From Comamonadaceae bacterium (GTDB lineage Bacteria; Pseudomonadota; Gammaproteobacteria; Burkholderiales; Burkholderiaceae_C), in NCBI GenBank assembly GCA_027488735.1, contig JAIYBB010000012.1:1-64000 (forward strand): DNA of 64,000 nucleotides. The letters run 5' to 3'. Shown here one piece after another: positions 18,879-27,596 of this stretch. Below the pieces are notes generated by a model. The model was not told the origin of the DNA. It saw only the letters and a list, made by a program, of their open reading frames with translations, and did no database searches. Made by a program: the position numbers and the translations under genes. The first letter of the stretch is position 1, and each line of letters starts with the position of its first letter.

Positions 18879-20408
18879 ATGCAAATCCTGGCTACGCACT
18901 CTATGAAAAATGGTACTTTGCTGGCAGCGATCGATCTTGGGTCCAACAGTTTTCGCTTGGAAATATGCCGCTTCAACAACGGTTTATTTCAACGCTACGA
19001 GTATTTGAAAGAAGCGGTCAGGCAAGGCAGCGGCTTGGATCAAGACCGCAATTTAAGTCACGCCTCTATGGAAAAAGGCTGGGAATGCCTGGCGCGGTTT
19101 GCAGAAAAACTTTCTGGCTTCAATCGCTCACAAGTGCGCGCGGTGGCCACTCAAACCCTCAGAGAGGCCAGAAACGCACAATTATTTTTAGACAAAGCGC
19201 ATCAAATCCTAGGCTTTCCTATTGAAGTGGTTTCTGGTCGTGAAGAGGCGCGATTGATTTACCAAGGCGTGGCACATTTACTGCCGCCTTCAGACGAGCG
19301 AAGGTTGGTGATTGACATAGGTGGACGGTCGACGGAGTTCATCATTGGCCAAAACAAAAATGCCTTGCAACTGGAGTCATATCGGCTGGGCAGTGTTGCC
19401 TCAAGCATGAAATATTTCTCCCATGGTGAATTCACCGCACTGGCCTTTCAAAAGGCAGAGGTGGCCGCCAAAGCGGTTCTCGATGAGGCTTTGCCTATTT
19501 TTGGCAAAGATGCTTGGGACATCGCCTACGGATCCTCCGGCACGGTAAGTGCCGTCTCAGAAGTATTGGTGCAAGCCGGTTGGCCGGCCGACCGCGTCAC
19601 CAAAGAAGGGATTGCTTGGCTCAAAGCCCAACTGATTCGTATCGGTCATATTGACAAACTCAAACTGGATGGCCTCAAAGAAGAGCGCAAATCAGTCATC
19701 GGCGGTGGCCTCAGCGTGCTTGCAGCTTTGCTGGATTTGTTCAGTATTGAGGAATTGATGGTCACACCGGGTGCATTGCGCCACGGCGTTTTATACGACT
19801 TGCTTGACCGAGAAGATGAATCCAAAGACACCCGGGCTTTGACCGTTTCAGGACTGCGAAAAGCATTTCAAGCAGATTCTGCGCAAGCACACAGAGTCAG
19901 CAAAATTGCCTGTGACTTTTTAAAAAAATTACAAACCCACGAAGAAGGAAGTTCTGAATGGACACGGTTGCAAAAAAAGCTTAGCTGGGCAGCCCAATTG
20001 CATGAGATCGGCAACGTTATTTCTCACACCGACTCGCACAAACACGGCGCATATATTCTAGAAAATACCGATACCCCGGGCTTTGCCAAGCATGAATTGC
20101 ACAGGCTCAGCTTATTGGTGCTGGGTCACAAAGGCAAACTTCGAAAATTAGACATAGACTTCGAAGATGAGCACCTGATTTACCAATTGCTTAGCTTGCG
20201 TTTAGCCGTTATTTTGTGTCATGCAAGACGTGATCCAGAGCACAGTTCGGTACTGCTTGAAAAATCAAAACATATTGCCAGATGCTTTGAATTAAGCATA
20301 CAACCGCTGTGGGCGCAGCGGTTTCCTCAGTCCAACCATTTACTTCTTCAAGAAGCGATCGCCTGGCAAAAAACCAGTTGGAAATTAAGAATTACCCCAG
20401 CAGCTTAA
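18879..20408 (+). CDS. ppx: Exopolyphosphatase (Ppx/GppA family)
   Basis: A 509-residue actin-fold phosphohydrolase that removes terminal phosphate from polyphosphate, and possibly pppGpp. The phosphate loops AIDLGSNSFRLE (about 16-28), DIGGRSTEF and YGSSGTVSAVSE are present. The C-terminal half is an HD-like helical domain with HEIG and SHTDSHKH. The start is uncertain between 18879 and an ATG at 18903, since neither has a clear ribosome site. It is divergent from the pst operon, which fits polyphosphate as the phosphate reserve. Confidence 0.92.
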   Translation: MQILATHSMKNGTLLAAIDLGSNSFRLEICRFNNGLFQRYEYLKEAVRQGSGLDQDRNLSHASMEKGWECLARFAEKLSGFNRSQVRAVATQTLREARNAQLFLDKAHQILGFPIEVVSGREEARLIYQGVAHLLPPSDERRLVIDIGGRSTEFIIGQNKNALQLESYRLGSVASSMKYFSHGEFTALAFQKAEVAAKAVLDEALPIFGKDAWDIAYGSSGTVSAVSEVLVQAGWPADRVTKEGIAWLKAQLIRIGHIDKLKLDGLKEERKSVIGGGLSVLAALLDLFSIEELMVTPGALRHGVLYDLLDREDESKDTRALTVSGLRKAFQADSAQAHRVSKIACDFLKKLQTHEEGSSEWTRLQKKLSWAAQLHEIGNVISHTDSHKHGAYILENTDTPGFAKHELHRLSLLVLGHKGKLRKLDIDFEDEHLIYQLLSLRLAVILCHARRDPEHSSVLLEKSKHIARCFELSIQPLWAQRFPQSNHLLLQEAIAWQKTSWKLRITPAA

Positions 20409-21538
20409 CGAACCACTGCAAGATTGATTTTGCTTCCACCCTTATAGCTGTAGAGGGTGAGCGCACCATTTTTGACATCGCCTTTTTCATCAAACCCGAT
20501 GTCGCCAGTGACTCCTTTGTAATCCGAGGTTTTGGCAAGCACAGGCAGGTATTTGGCAGGGTCAGATGAATTGGCCTTCACCATGGCAGCCACCATGACA
20601 TTGACCGCGTCATACACATAAGGCGCATAAAGTTGGACATCAGTGTTGAAGCGTTTTTTGTACTTGGCCTTGAAGTCATTCAGCACTTTTTCCTGAGGCC
20701 CTTCCACGCCACCTGCCTCAGCACAAAAGACCTGATTGTCGACAATGGTCTCGCCCGACAGTTTGAATAATGCACCGGTGCAAATGCCATCGCCTCCCAT
20801 TAATTTGGCATTCAAGCCCAAGGCTTTCATTTGCTTGATCATCGGCCCGGCCACGGCATCCATGCCACCAAAGAAAATAGCGTCAGGCTTTTTGCCCTTG
20901 ATAGTGGTCAAGATAGCGGTGAAGTCGGTCGCCTTGTCTGTGGTGAATTCACGGCCAACAATGGTGGCTCCTGCCGCCTTGGCAGCCTTTTGAAACTCGT
21001 CAGCAACTCCCTGTCCATAAGCAGTTCGATCGTCAATGACAGCGATGTTTTTGGCACCCAATTTTTGAACCGCGTAACGGCCTAATGTGCCGCCCAAATG
21101 AACGTCGTCAGCCACCACGCGGAAAGTGGTTTTATAGCCTTGTCTTGTGTATTTAGGGTTGGTAGCCGATGGAGAGATTTGCGGAATGCCGGCATCGCTG
21201 TAAATTTTTGACGCGGGAATAGAAGTGCCTGAATTCAAGTGACCCACCACACCGCTGACTTTTTGGTCGGCCAACTTTTGCGCGGCAGCTGCACCTTGCT
21301 TAGGGTCGGCAGCATCGTCTTCTGCCAGCAATTCAAATTTAACTTTCTTGCCGCCAATGGAAATACCTTTGGCGTTCAATTCCTCAATCGCCAACCGCGC
21401 GCCGTATTCATTGTCTTTTCCAAGGTGGGCAATAGCGCCGCTCATGGGTGCGACATGACCAATTTTGACGACTTCCTGTGCAAATGCCGCACCTGAAAAT
21501 GCGACAGCCAACGTGACCAAAGAGAGTTGTTGTTTCAA
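20405..21538 (-). CDS. Branched-chain amino acid ABC transporter substrate-binding protein (LivJ/LivK type)
   Basis: A 377-residue periplasmic binding protein, type I fold. A signal peptide (LVTLAVAFSGAAFA) is followed by VVKIGHVAPMSGAIAHLGKDNEYG, characteristic of the LIV family. It probably binds leucine, isoleucine, valine or a related amino acid. The start is TTG at 21536-21538, supported by AGGAG six bases upstream. No permease or ATPase genes are adjacent, so it must serve a transporter encoded elsewhere. It overlaps the ppx 3' end by 4 bases, tail to tail. Confidence 0.9.
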   Translation of the reverse strand: MKQQLSLVTLAVAFSGAAFAQEVVKIGHVAPMSGAIAHLGKDNEYGARLAIEELNAKGISIGGKKVKFELLAEDDAADPKQGAAAAQKLADQKVSGVVGHLNSGTSIPASKIYSDAGIPQISPSATNPKYTRQGYKTTFRVVADDVHLGGTLGRYAVQKLGAKNIAVIDDRTAYGQGVADEFQKAAKAAGATIVGREFTTDKATDFTAILTTIKGKKPDAIFFGGMDAVAGPMIKQMKALGLNAKLMGGDGICTGALFKLSGETIVDNQVFCAEAGGVEGPQEKVLNDFKAKYKKRFNTDVQLYAPYVYDAVNVMVAAMVKANSSDPAKYLPVLAKTSDYKGVTGDIGFDEKGDVKNGALTLYSYKGGSKINLAVVR

Positions 21539-21668
21539 AATAAGCTCCTGAGTTGAATGAGAAATATGAAGAGATAGTAATTAATTTTTGACCATAAAGT
21601 CAATAGAAATAAACCTGCAACATCACCACACAGTCCCTTACCTTGCAAAAAATGCTGGCCTTGGGGAA

Positions 21669-21935
21669 CTATTCAATTTTGGGTTCGTGTTCTTTTAGCA
21701 CTTGGTCAACAGCATCTCGAATCAAGTCTGGCATCATTTCAGCAATACGCAGTTGAACTTTTTCAATCACTTCGTTAGCCAATGCGTCATGAACATGCTT
21801 GCTTTCCATTGCTTCTTTGATTTGTAACTTTTGGCTCCACGGCAGCACGGCCGGTCGCAACGATTCGTTGACCTGAATCACCTCGGTCAGCAAAGGCACT
21901 GGGATCAGCGGCGGCGACGTTGGATGTTGTGTCAC
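21669..21935 (-). CDS. Conserved hypothetical protein downstream of holC
   Basis: An 88-residue acidic, helical protein starting at GTG, whose first four bases overlap the holC stop (GTGA), a sign of translational coupling. The C-terminal half (VIEKVQLRIAEMMPDLIRDAV) is predicted to be an amphipathic helix. I recognise no domain. The tight coupling and intact frame support it as a real gene, perhaps linked to the replication clamp loader or to PepA expression. Confidence 0.7.
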   Translation of the reverse strand: MTQHPTSPPLIPVPLLTEVIQVNESLRPAVLPWSQKLQIKEAMESKHVHDALANEVIEKVQLRIAEMMPDLIRDAVDQVLKEHEPKIE

Positions 21936-22378
21936 GTGGCAACTGCTTTGGCGCTGAGATCGTGCCTTTGCAAGGGGTAGCCACGGTCTGCGTAATGTTT
22001 CCAGCGAATACGCGCTTGGGACTTGTCTTGCTCGTCGTTAGTGACGATCTCAATGATTCTTTCAAAAGCCTCAAATCCCTTGACCAATTCGTGACCCAAA
22101 TTAAGCAGTACATGGTGATGTGGCAATGCGCTGGGCAATTCATCTTTCATCACCAGCACCACGGGACTGTGGGCCAATGTGTCATCTTGCCCACCATGCA
22201 CGCAATGGGGAATGAATGACGTGGGACTGAATGACCACAAAGCCGCGTCCAAAGCTGTCAAAAGCTGACTGTCACCTGCTACCACCACCTTCGCAGAATT
22301 AGCCACCGCTTTCCTCAGAAGCCGACAAGCGTAATCCAGCTTATCTGCGGCATTGAAATGGAAGGCAACTTCTGTCAT
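21932..22378 (-). CDS. holC: DNA polymerase III subunit chi
   Basis: A 148-residue chi subunit that links the clamp loader (through psi) to single-strand binding protein. It begins TEVAFHFNAADKLDYACRLLRKA, with the family pattern of one beta strand and a cysteine-containing helix, and continues VVAGDSQLLTALDAALW and FIPH. It follows pepA by 13 bases, the pepA-holC order common in proteobacteria. Confidence 0.93.
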   Translation of the reverse strand: MTEVAFHFNAADKLDYACRLLRKAVANSAKVVVAGDSQLLTALDAALWSFSPTSFIPHCVHGGQDDTLAHSPVVLVMKDELPSALPHHHVLLNLGHELVKGFEAFERIIEIVTNDEQDKSQARIRWKHYADRGYPLQRHDLSAKAVAT

Positions 22379-22391
22379 CTTTGGATGAGCC

Positions 22392-23867
22392 TTATTTTTT
22401 TACCCGGCGACTAGACGCTGTCGTTGCGGGTTTTCCAACCTGCCCCACCAAATAGGCCAGCAATGCCGGCACAGGCCTACCGGTGGCGCCCTTGGCAGCT
22501 CCGCTTTTCCAAGCGGTGCCAGCAATGTCCAAATGAGCCCAAGGGAAATCTTTGGCAAAGCGCTGCAAGAATTTGGCAGCTGTGACTGAACCCGCCGCGC
22601 GGTCTGCCACATTGGCCACGTCGGCGAAATTGGATTTCAAACCTTCAGCGTATTCATCGTCAAGCGGCATGCGCCAACACAGGTCAAGACTGCGCTCGCC
22701 TGCGGCCAGCAATTGAGACGCGAGTGTTTCATCCGTGGCATACAAACCGCTGCGCAAATGTCCCAAGGCAATCACACATGCGCCTGTCAAGGTTGCAATG
22801 TCAATCACGGCACTGGGCTTGAACCGTTTGGCATAGGTCAAGGCATCGCAAAGAACCAAACGGCCTTCGGCATCGGTGTTTAAGATTTCGATGGTCTGAC
22901 CACTCATGCTGGTCACCACATCACCCGGTTTGAGGGCTTTGCCACCGGGCATGTTTTCACAGGCCGGAATCAATCCCACCACATTGATGGCGGGCTTTAA
23001 ATGGGCCAAAGCTTCAAATGTTCCCAAGACACTGGCGGCACCGCACATGTCAAATTTCATTTCATCCATGCCGGGACCAGGCTTGAGAGAAATACCGCCT
23101 GTGTCAAATGTGATGCCCTTGCCAACTAACACCACGGGGGCTTGAGAAGCGGCGGCGCCTTTGTAGTGCAACACGATGAATCTCAAGGGCTCGGCAGATG
23201 CCTGCGCCACAGCTGCAAAAGAGCCCATGCCTAAACGCAAGACCTCTTTAAGTCCCAACACTTCGCAGGACACTTTGGGATGCTTGGACAAGGCTTTGGC
23301 TGCTTGGGCCAGCAGATCGGGCGTGGCGTGGTTAGCAGGCCGGTTGCCCCATTCGCGGGCCAAGGCAACACCTGCAACCTGGGCGCAAGCCATGGCAAAC
23401 GCAGGCTCAGCAAGTTTGGCATCGGGCACGCCCAGTGTTACTTTGGAAATAAGCGATGCTTTGGCGCTAGGTTTTGTTGCTGTATAGACATAAGCCGCGT
23501 CCGCCGCCGCTTGCGCCGCCACCACCAAGTGCGGTGTGTGGCTGTCTTGCAAACAAATGGATACCTTGGCGGATTTGGACTTCTTGATAGATTGAACGGC
23601 CAAAGTGACCGCTTGACGTACATCCTGCGCCCGCCCTTGGCCGGTACCAGCAAACACCAAGCGCTGGGTTTTCAAACCAGGGGGCTTCCACCAGAGCATG
23701 CATTGTCCGGCGGCAGAGTCGAAGTCCCCGGATTTTTCGGCCTGCGCCAGCATGGTGGCCAATAAACCTGTGGTCTTGTCTTGTTTCTGAGAAACTAAGA
23801 CGATCAATGCATCTGTCTGTAGGGATGCCGCTTGTGCCCATGTGAGCGTTTGAAGTTCCAAGTTCAT
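22392..23867 (-). CDS. pepA: Leucyl aminopeptidase PepA (M17)
   Basis: A 491-residue cytosolic metallo-aminopeptidase. The M17 core has the metal/catalytic Lys-Asp region GKGITFDTGGISLKP (about 255-270), MKFDMCGAA and the signature NTDAEGRL. The N-terminal macro-like domain is present. Hexamers release N-terminal leucine and other residues, and PepA can also bind DNA in some species. It starts 26 bases from lptF on the opposite strand, the same arrangement as in E. coli and many Burkholderiales. Confidence 0.96.
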   Translation of the reverse strand: MNLELQTLTWAQAASLQTDALIVLVSQKQDKTTGLLATMLAQAEKSGDFDSAAGQCMLWWKPPGLKTQRLVFAGTGQGRAQDVRQAVTLAVQSIKKSKSAKVSICLQDSHTPHLVVAAQAAADAAYVYTATKPSAKASLISKVTLGVPDAKLAEPAFAMACAQVAGVALAREWGNRPANHATPDLLAQAAKALSKHPKVSCEVLGLKEVLRLGMGSFAAVAQASAEPLRFIVLHYKGAAASQAPVVLVGKGITFDTGGISLKPGPGMDEMKFDMCGAASVLGTFEALAHLKPAINVVGLIPACENMPGGKALKPGDVVTSMSGQTIEILNTDAEGRLVLCDALTYAKRFKPSAVIDIATLTGACVIALGHLRSGLYATDETLASQLLAAGERSLDLCWRMPLDDEYAEGLKSNFADVANVADRAAGSVTAAKFLQRFAKDFPWAHLDIAGTAWKSGAAKGATGRPVPALLAYLVGQVGKPATTASSRRVKK

Positions 23868-23893
23868 AATCAGCCTTTTAAATACCTGCTTGC

Positions 23894-25000
23894 ATGTTAT
23901 TCGATTCCTCTTTTCGACAAGAACTGGCCAGATATTTCTGGGCGACGCTGGTGGTTTTGACCATCATCGTGATCACCGTGTGGCTGATTCGGACTTTTGG
24001 CGAAGCGTCTATTGGTCGGTTCAATCCGCAAGACGTTGGTATTGTCTTGGGCTACACCGCCATGAGCAATTTACATTCGCTGCTGACACTGAGCCTTTAT
24101 ATAGCCTTGGTGTCGACCGTATCGCGTATGTACGCTGACAGCGAAATGGTGATTTGGCAAGCCAGTGGCCAAAGCGTGCTGTCCCTATTGACCCCTGCCC
24201 TGCGGTTTTCATGGCCGTGGTTGATCACCATCACTGCGCTCTCCTTGATGGCGTGGCCCTGGTCGAATATGCAAATCCGCGAAATGAAGGAGCGCTACGA
24301 AAAGCGAGGTGATCTAGAGCGCATCAAGCCTGGTCAGTTTCAGGAATCTGCCGATGGGAAAAGGGTGTTCTTCATTGACAATTCCAGTGTTGCTGAAAAA
24401 ACAGGCAACCGAATATTCGTGGTTTCCAACGAAAACAACACCCAATCGATAGTGACCGCACAAACAGGCATCATTGAAACACGGGAACGCGATCGGTTCT
24501 TCATTTTGTCTAACGGCCAACGGATTGAAATCAAGCCAGATAAAAACGAATTCAAACTGATTGAATTTGAAACACATGCCTCCAAAATCGACACTATTCC
24601 GCCCCAACTCAGCTCTGCGGATGCCCAATCCATGCAACCACTTGCGTTGCTGGCCGCACCAACTGCGGTGAATATGGGTGAACTGGGCTGGCGCATAGGC
24701 ATGGCCATCGCAGCATTCAACTTGGTCATTCTTGCAATTGCTATTCCATTTATCAACCCGCGCAGCGGTCGTTCGGGTTCCCTCATCGTGACCGTGATCA
24801 GTTTCTTCACCTACTACAACCTGGTCAACATGAGTAAGTATTGGGTCGCTGGCGGCAAACTCAGCCTGCCCGTCATGTTGGTCGCTCTGCATTTGCCTGT
24901 GTTGTTGGTGTCGCTGTTGATTCTTTATTGGCGACAGCAGCAAGGCCTGGTGTTTGCCAAACCGCGCAAAACCATGGTTTCTCAAGCGGTCCAAGTATGA
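23894..25000 (+). CDS. lptF: LPS export ABC transporter permease LptF
   Basis: A 368-residue inner-membrane permease of the LptB2FG lipopolysaccharide extractor. Three N-terminal helices, a periplasmic beta-jellyroll (about 130-270) and three C-terminal helices follow the LptF/LptG plan. It begins LFDSSFRQELARYF. The stop overlaps the lptG start in ATGA, so both are translated together. It is divergent from pepA. Confidence 0.95.
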   Translation: MLFDSSFRQELARYFWATLVVLTIIVITVWLIRTFGEASIGRFNPQDVGIVLGYTAMSNLHSLLTLSLYIALVSTVSRMYADSEMVIWQASGQSVLSLLTPALRFSWPWLITITALSLMAWPWSNMQIREMKERYEKRGDLERIKPGQFQESADGKRVFFIDNSSVAEKTGNRIFVVSNENNTQSIVTAQTGIIETRERDRFFILSNGQRIEIKPDKNEFKLIEFETHASKIDTIPPQLSSADAQSMQPLALLAAPTAVNMGELGWRIGMAIAAFNLVILAIAIPFINPRSGRSGSLIVTVISFFTYYNLVNMSKYWVAGGKLSLPVMLVALHLPVLLVSLLILYWRQQQGLVFAKPRKTMVSQAVQV

Positions 25001-26103
25001 AAACCATTCGCCGGATGATTTACCGCGAGGTACTGCAAAAAGTGGGTTTTACAACCTTGGGCTTTATTGGCTTGTTTTTTTTCTTTGACACGATTGATGA
25101 ATTGAAAATGGTGGGGCAAGGTCCGCAAGGCGCCTATTCTTTCCGCCATGCCATGTGGTACGTGGTGCTGATGGTGCCAAACCATCTCTACGAATTACTG
25201 CCTATTACCGTGCTGATCGGCACTATTTTTGTGATGGCCAGATTGGCCCAAAGCTCTGAGTTCACTATCTTGAGAACCAGTGGCTTAGGGCCTCTCAAAG
25301 CTTTGCGGATATTGCTTGAAATTGGTTTGATTTTTATGTTGGCAGCCTTCGTGGTGGGCGACTACCTCACACCGGCGAGCAGTCGGCAAGCGCAATTGCT
25401 AAAAGCCAGGTATCTGGGACTAACCATCACCAGCGGCTCATCGGGTGCATGGCTGAAAGAAAACAAGTCAGATTCATCAAGCATTGTGAATGTCTTGGCG
25501 CTCAGCCGCGACGGACAACTTGGCTCGATTCGAATTTTTGAATTCAACACCGCCGGAAAACTCACCTCCATATTGCATGCTTCCTCTGGAAAGTTCCTAA
25601 GTTCCAAGGACGCTTGGCTGTTGAGCGATGTGGTGAAAGACACATTTAACGATGCCCTAGACAGTAACCTAGAGCGAAGCACCTACCCCATTTTGAAATG
25701 GCCCAATGCCTTGACAGAGGACATGGTGTCTGTCGCGTTGCTCAAACCCGAACGCATGGCGACTTGGGATTTATTCAAATATATCAACCATTTGAAGCGA
25801 AACGACCAAGCGTCCCAGCGCTATGAAATCGATTTCTGGAAAAAAGTGTTTTACCCCATGAGTTGCATTGTGATGGTCATACTGGCCTTGCCATTTGCCT
25901 ATCTACATTTGCGCAATGCCAATATGAACACCATGGTGTTTTTTGGCGTCGTCATCGGCATCACCTTTGTTTTGATCAATAACCTGTTCGGCTTTATCGG
26001 TAACCTCAATAGTTGGCCGCCTTGGTTGGCTGCTGCTACGCCGGGACTGGTTTTCACTGCGGGTTCGCTGGCGGCATTTGCCAGACTGGTATGGCGGCAT
26101 TGA
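24997..26103 (+). CDS. lptG: LPS export ABC transporter permease LptG
   Basis: A 368-residue partner of LptF with the same helix-jellyroll-helix layout. It begins KTIRRMIYREVLQKVGF. I chose the ATG at 24997 overlapping the lptF stop. A start 156 bases earlier would lie inside lptF. Together with LptB, LptC and LptA (not in this window) it drives LPS to the outer membrane. Confidence 0.95.
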   Translation: MKTIRRMIYREVLQKVGFTTLGFIGLFFFFDTIDELKMVGQGPQGAYSFRHAMWYVVLMVPNHLYELLPITVLIGTIFVMARLAQSSEFTILRTSGLGPLKALRILLEIGLIFMLAAFVVGDYLTPASSRQAQLLKARYLGLTITSGSSGAWLKENKSDSSSIVNVLALSRDGQLGSIRIFEFNTAGKLTSILHASSGKFLSSKDAWLLSDVVKDTFNDALDSNLERSTYPILKWPNALTEDMVSVALLKPERMATWDLFKYINHLKRNDQASQRYEIDFWKKVFYPMSCIVMVILALPFAYLHLRNANMNTMVFFGVVIGITFVLINNLFGFIGNLNSWPPWLAAATPGLVFTAGSLAAFARLVWRH

Positions 26104-26459
26104 TGAAAGCCATCGTATTGTTCGCCCATGGTTCACGCGATCCGCACTGGCATTTGCCCATGGTCGCGGTGAAAGAGCGCATCGCCCATTCGCACCCGGA
26201 TGCTCTGGTGGCCTGTGCCTATTTGGAATTAAGCACGCCAGACTTAGCAACGGCTGTTGCTTCTTTTTCCAGCCAAGGCGTCACAGATATTCGCGTGGTA
26301 CCCATGTTTTTGGGTGTTGGTAAGCATGTCCGACACGATCTGCCACTCATGATGGATGAGTTAAAGAGCCAATACCCAGATATTCATTTTGAATGCATGC
26401 AGGCGGTTGGCGAGCATCCCGAACTGCTTGACCTGTTGGCCAAAATTGCATGGGCTTGA
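26103..26459 (+). CDS. cbiX: Sirohydrochlorin chelatase, small CbiX type
   Basis: A 118-residue single-domain class II chelatase. The metal-site histidines appear in FAHGSRDP (His about 9) and GKHVRHDLP (about 74-79). Family members insert Co2+ or Fe2+ into sirohydrochlorin. Siroheme is needed by the CysI encoded at 42.2 kb, so an iron-inserting role is likely here, though that is inference. The ATG overlaps the lptG stop in TGATG. A start four codons earlier inside lptG is possible. Confidence 0.85.
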   Translation: MKAIVLFAHGSRDPHWHLPMVAVKERIAHSHPDALVACAYLELSTPDLATAVASFSSQGVTDIRVVPMFLGVGKHVRHDLPLMMDELKSQYPDIHFECMQAVGEHPELLDLLAKIAWA

Positions 26460-26580
26460 GGCGCGTCTGCGTCATCACTCAAATAGTTTTTTGATCAGGG
26501 ATTGAGGGGAGATTTAGCGAAAACCCGCGCCTAAATCCGCTCAGAAGGCATAATGAATTCTTCTCTTATATGAATTTGTT

Positions 26581-27501
26581 ATGAACCTGCATCAATTCCG
26601 CTTTGTCCAAGAAGCCGTCAAACGCAACCTGAACCTGACCGAAGTAGCTAAATCGCTGCACACATCGCAGCCAGGTGTGTCCAAAGCTATTTTGGAATTG
26701 GAAGAAGAACTGGGCATAGAGATTTTTGGTCGCCACGGCAAACGCTTGAAGCGAGTGACCGAACCGGGCGAGCATGTACTGAAAAGCATAGACATCATTT
26801 TGAGAGAGGTGAACAACCTCAAGCGCATTGGCGAGCAATACAGCGCGCAAGACTCGGGTACCTTGTCTATTGCCACCACCCACACGCAGGCGCGCTACGT
26901 GCTGCCGCTGCCAGTCGCGCAATTGCGCAGCGCCTACCCGAACGTGAACATCAGCCTGCACCAAGGCGCGCCGGACCAGGTCGCGCGCATGGTGTTGGAT
27001 GAAACCGCAGAAATCGGCATTGCGACCGAGTCTTTGTCGGATTACCCCGAGCTGATCACCCTGCCCTGTTACGAGTGGGAACACGTGCTGGTGCTGCCCA
27101 AAGACCATCCGCTGGCATCTGTGACTGAATTGCAACTCAGCGATTTAGCGAATGAGCCCATCATCACTTACCACCCGTCGTTCACAGGCCGCACCCGCAT
27201 CGACAAAGCGTTCGCCGCCCAACACCTGACGCCGCGCATTGCGTTGGAAGCCATTGACTCAGACGTGATCAAAACCTATGTGCGCCTTGGCATGGGCGTG
27301 GGCATCGTCGCCGAGATGGCGGTGCGCGACATCACCGACGAAGACCTGTTGGTGCGCCCTGCCGGGCATTTGTTCGGTCGCAACTTGGCGCGGATCGCGT
27401 TCAAAAAACAGGCGTATTTGAGGCAGTTCGTGTTCGAGTTTGCGCAGTTGCTCAACCCGGAGTTGAATGCGGCGAGGATTGCGGAGTCGATGGGGAATTG
27501 A
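26581..27501 (+). CDS. cysB: LysR-type regulator CysB (sulfur assimilation activator)
   Basis: A 306-residue LysR protein with the CysB/Cbl-type start NLHQFRFVQEAVKRNLNLTEVAKSLHTSQPGVSKAI (helix-turn-helix about 19-38). The effector domain includes TTHTQARYVLP and ITYHPSFTGR, where CysB binds N-acetylserine or sulfate. It activates sulfate uptake and reduction genes, and the two sulfur operons at 36-47 kb are the obvious targets. The 120-base upstream gap should hold its promoter. Confidence 0.93.
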   Translation: MNLHQFRFVQEAVKRNLNLTEVAKSLHTSQPGVSKAILELEEELGIEIFGRHGKRLKRVTEPGEHVLKSIDIILREVNNLKRIGEQYSAQDSGTLSIATTHTQARYVLPLPVAQLRSAYPNVNISLHQGAPDQVARMVLDETAEIGIATESLSDYPELITLPCYEWEHVLVLPKDHPLASVTELQLSDLANEPIITYHPSFTGRTRIDKAFAAQHLTPRIALEAIDSDVIKTYVRLGMGVGIVAEMAVRDITDEDLLVRPAGHLFGRNLARIAFKKQAYLRQFVFEFAQLLNPELNAARIAESMGN

Positions 27502-27596
27502 TCAGCAAAGCTCATTGATTCAGGTGCGCCCACACCATCTAGCTAATACTCACAGGCCTTTCATAAAGAAGTGAGTCTGCGCTAAAAAGCCTTAGC

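Noticed and set aside
22906-23765. Several long antisense frames over pepA
   Set aside because: PepA motifs are intact on the minus strand; the plus-strand frames have no family resemblance or ribosome sites.
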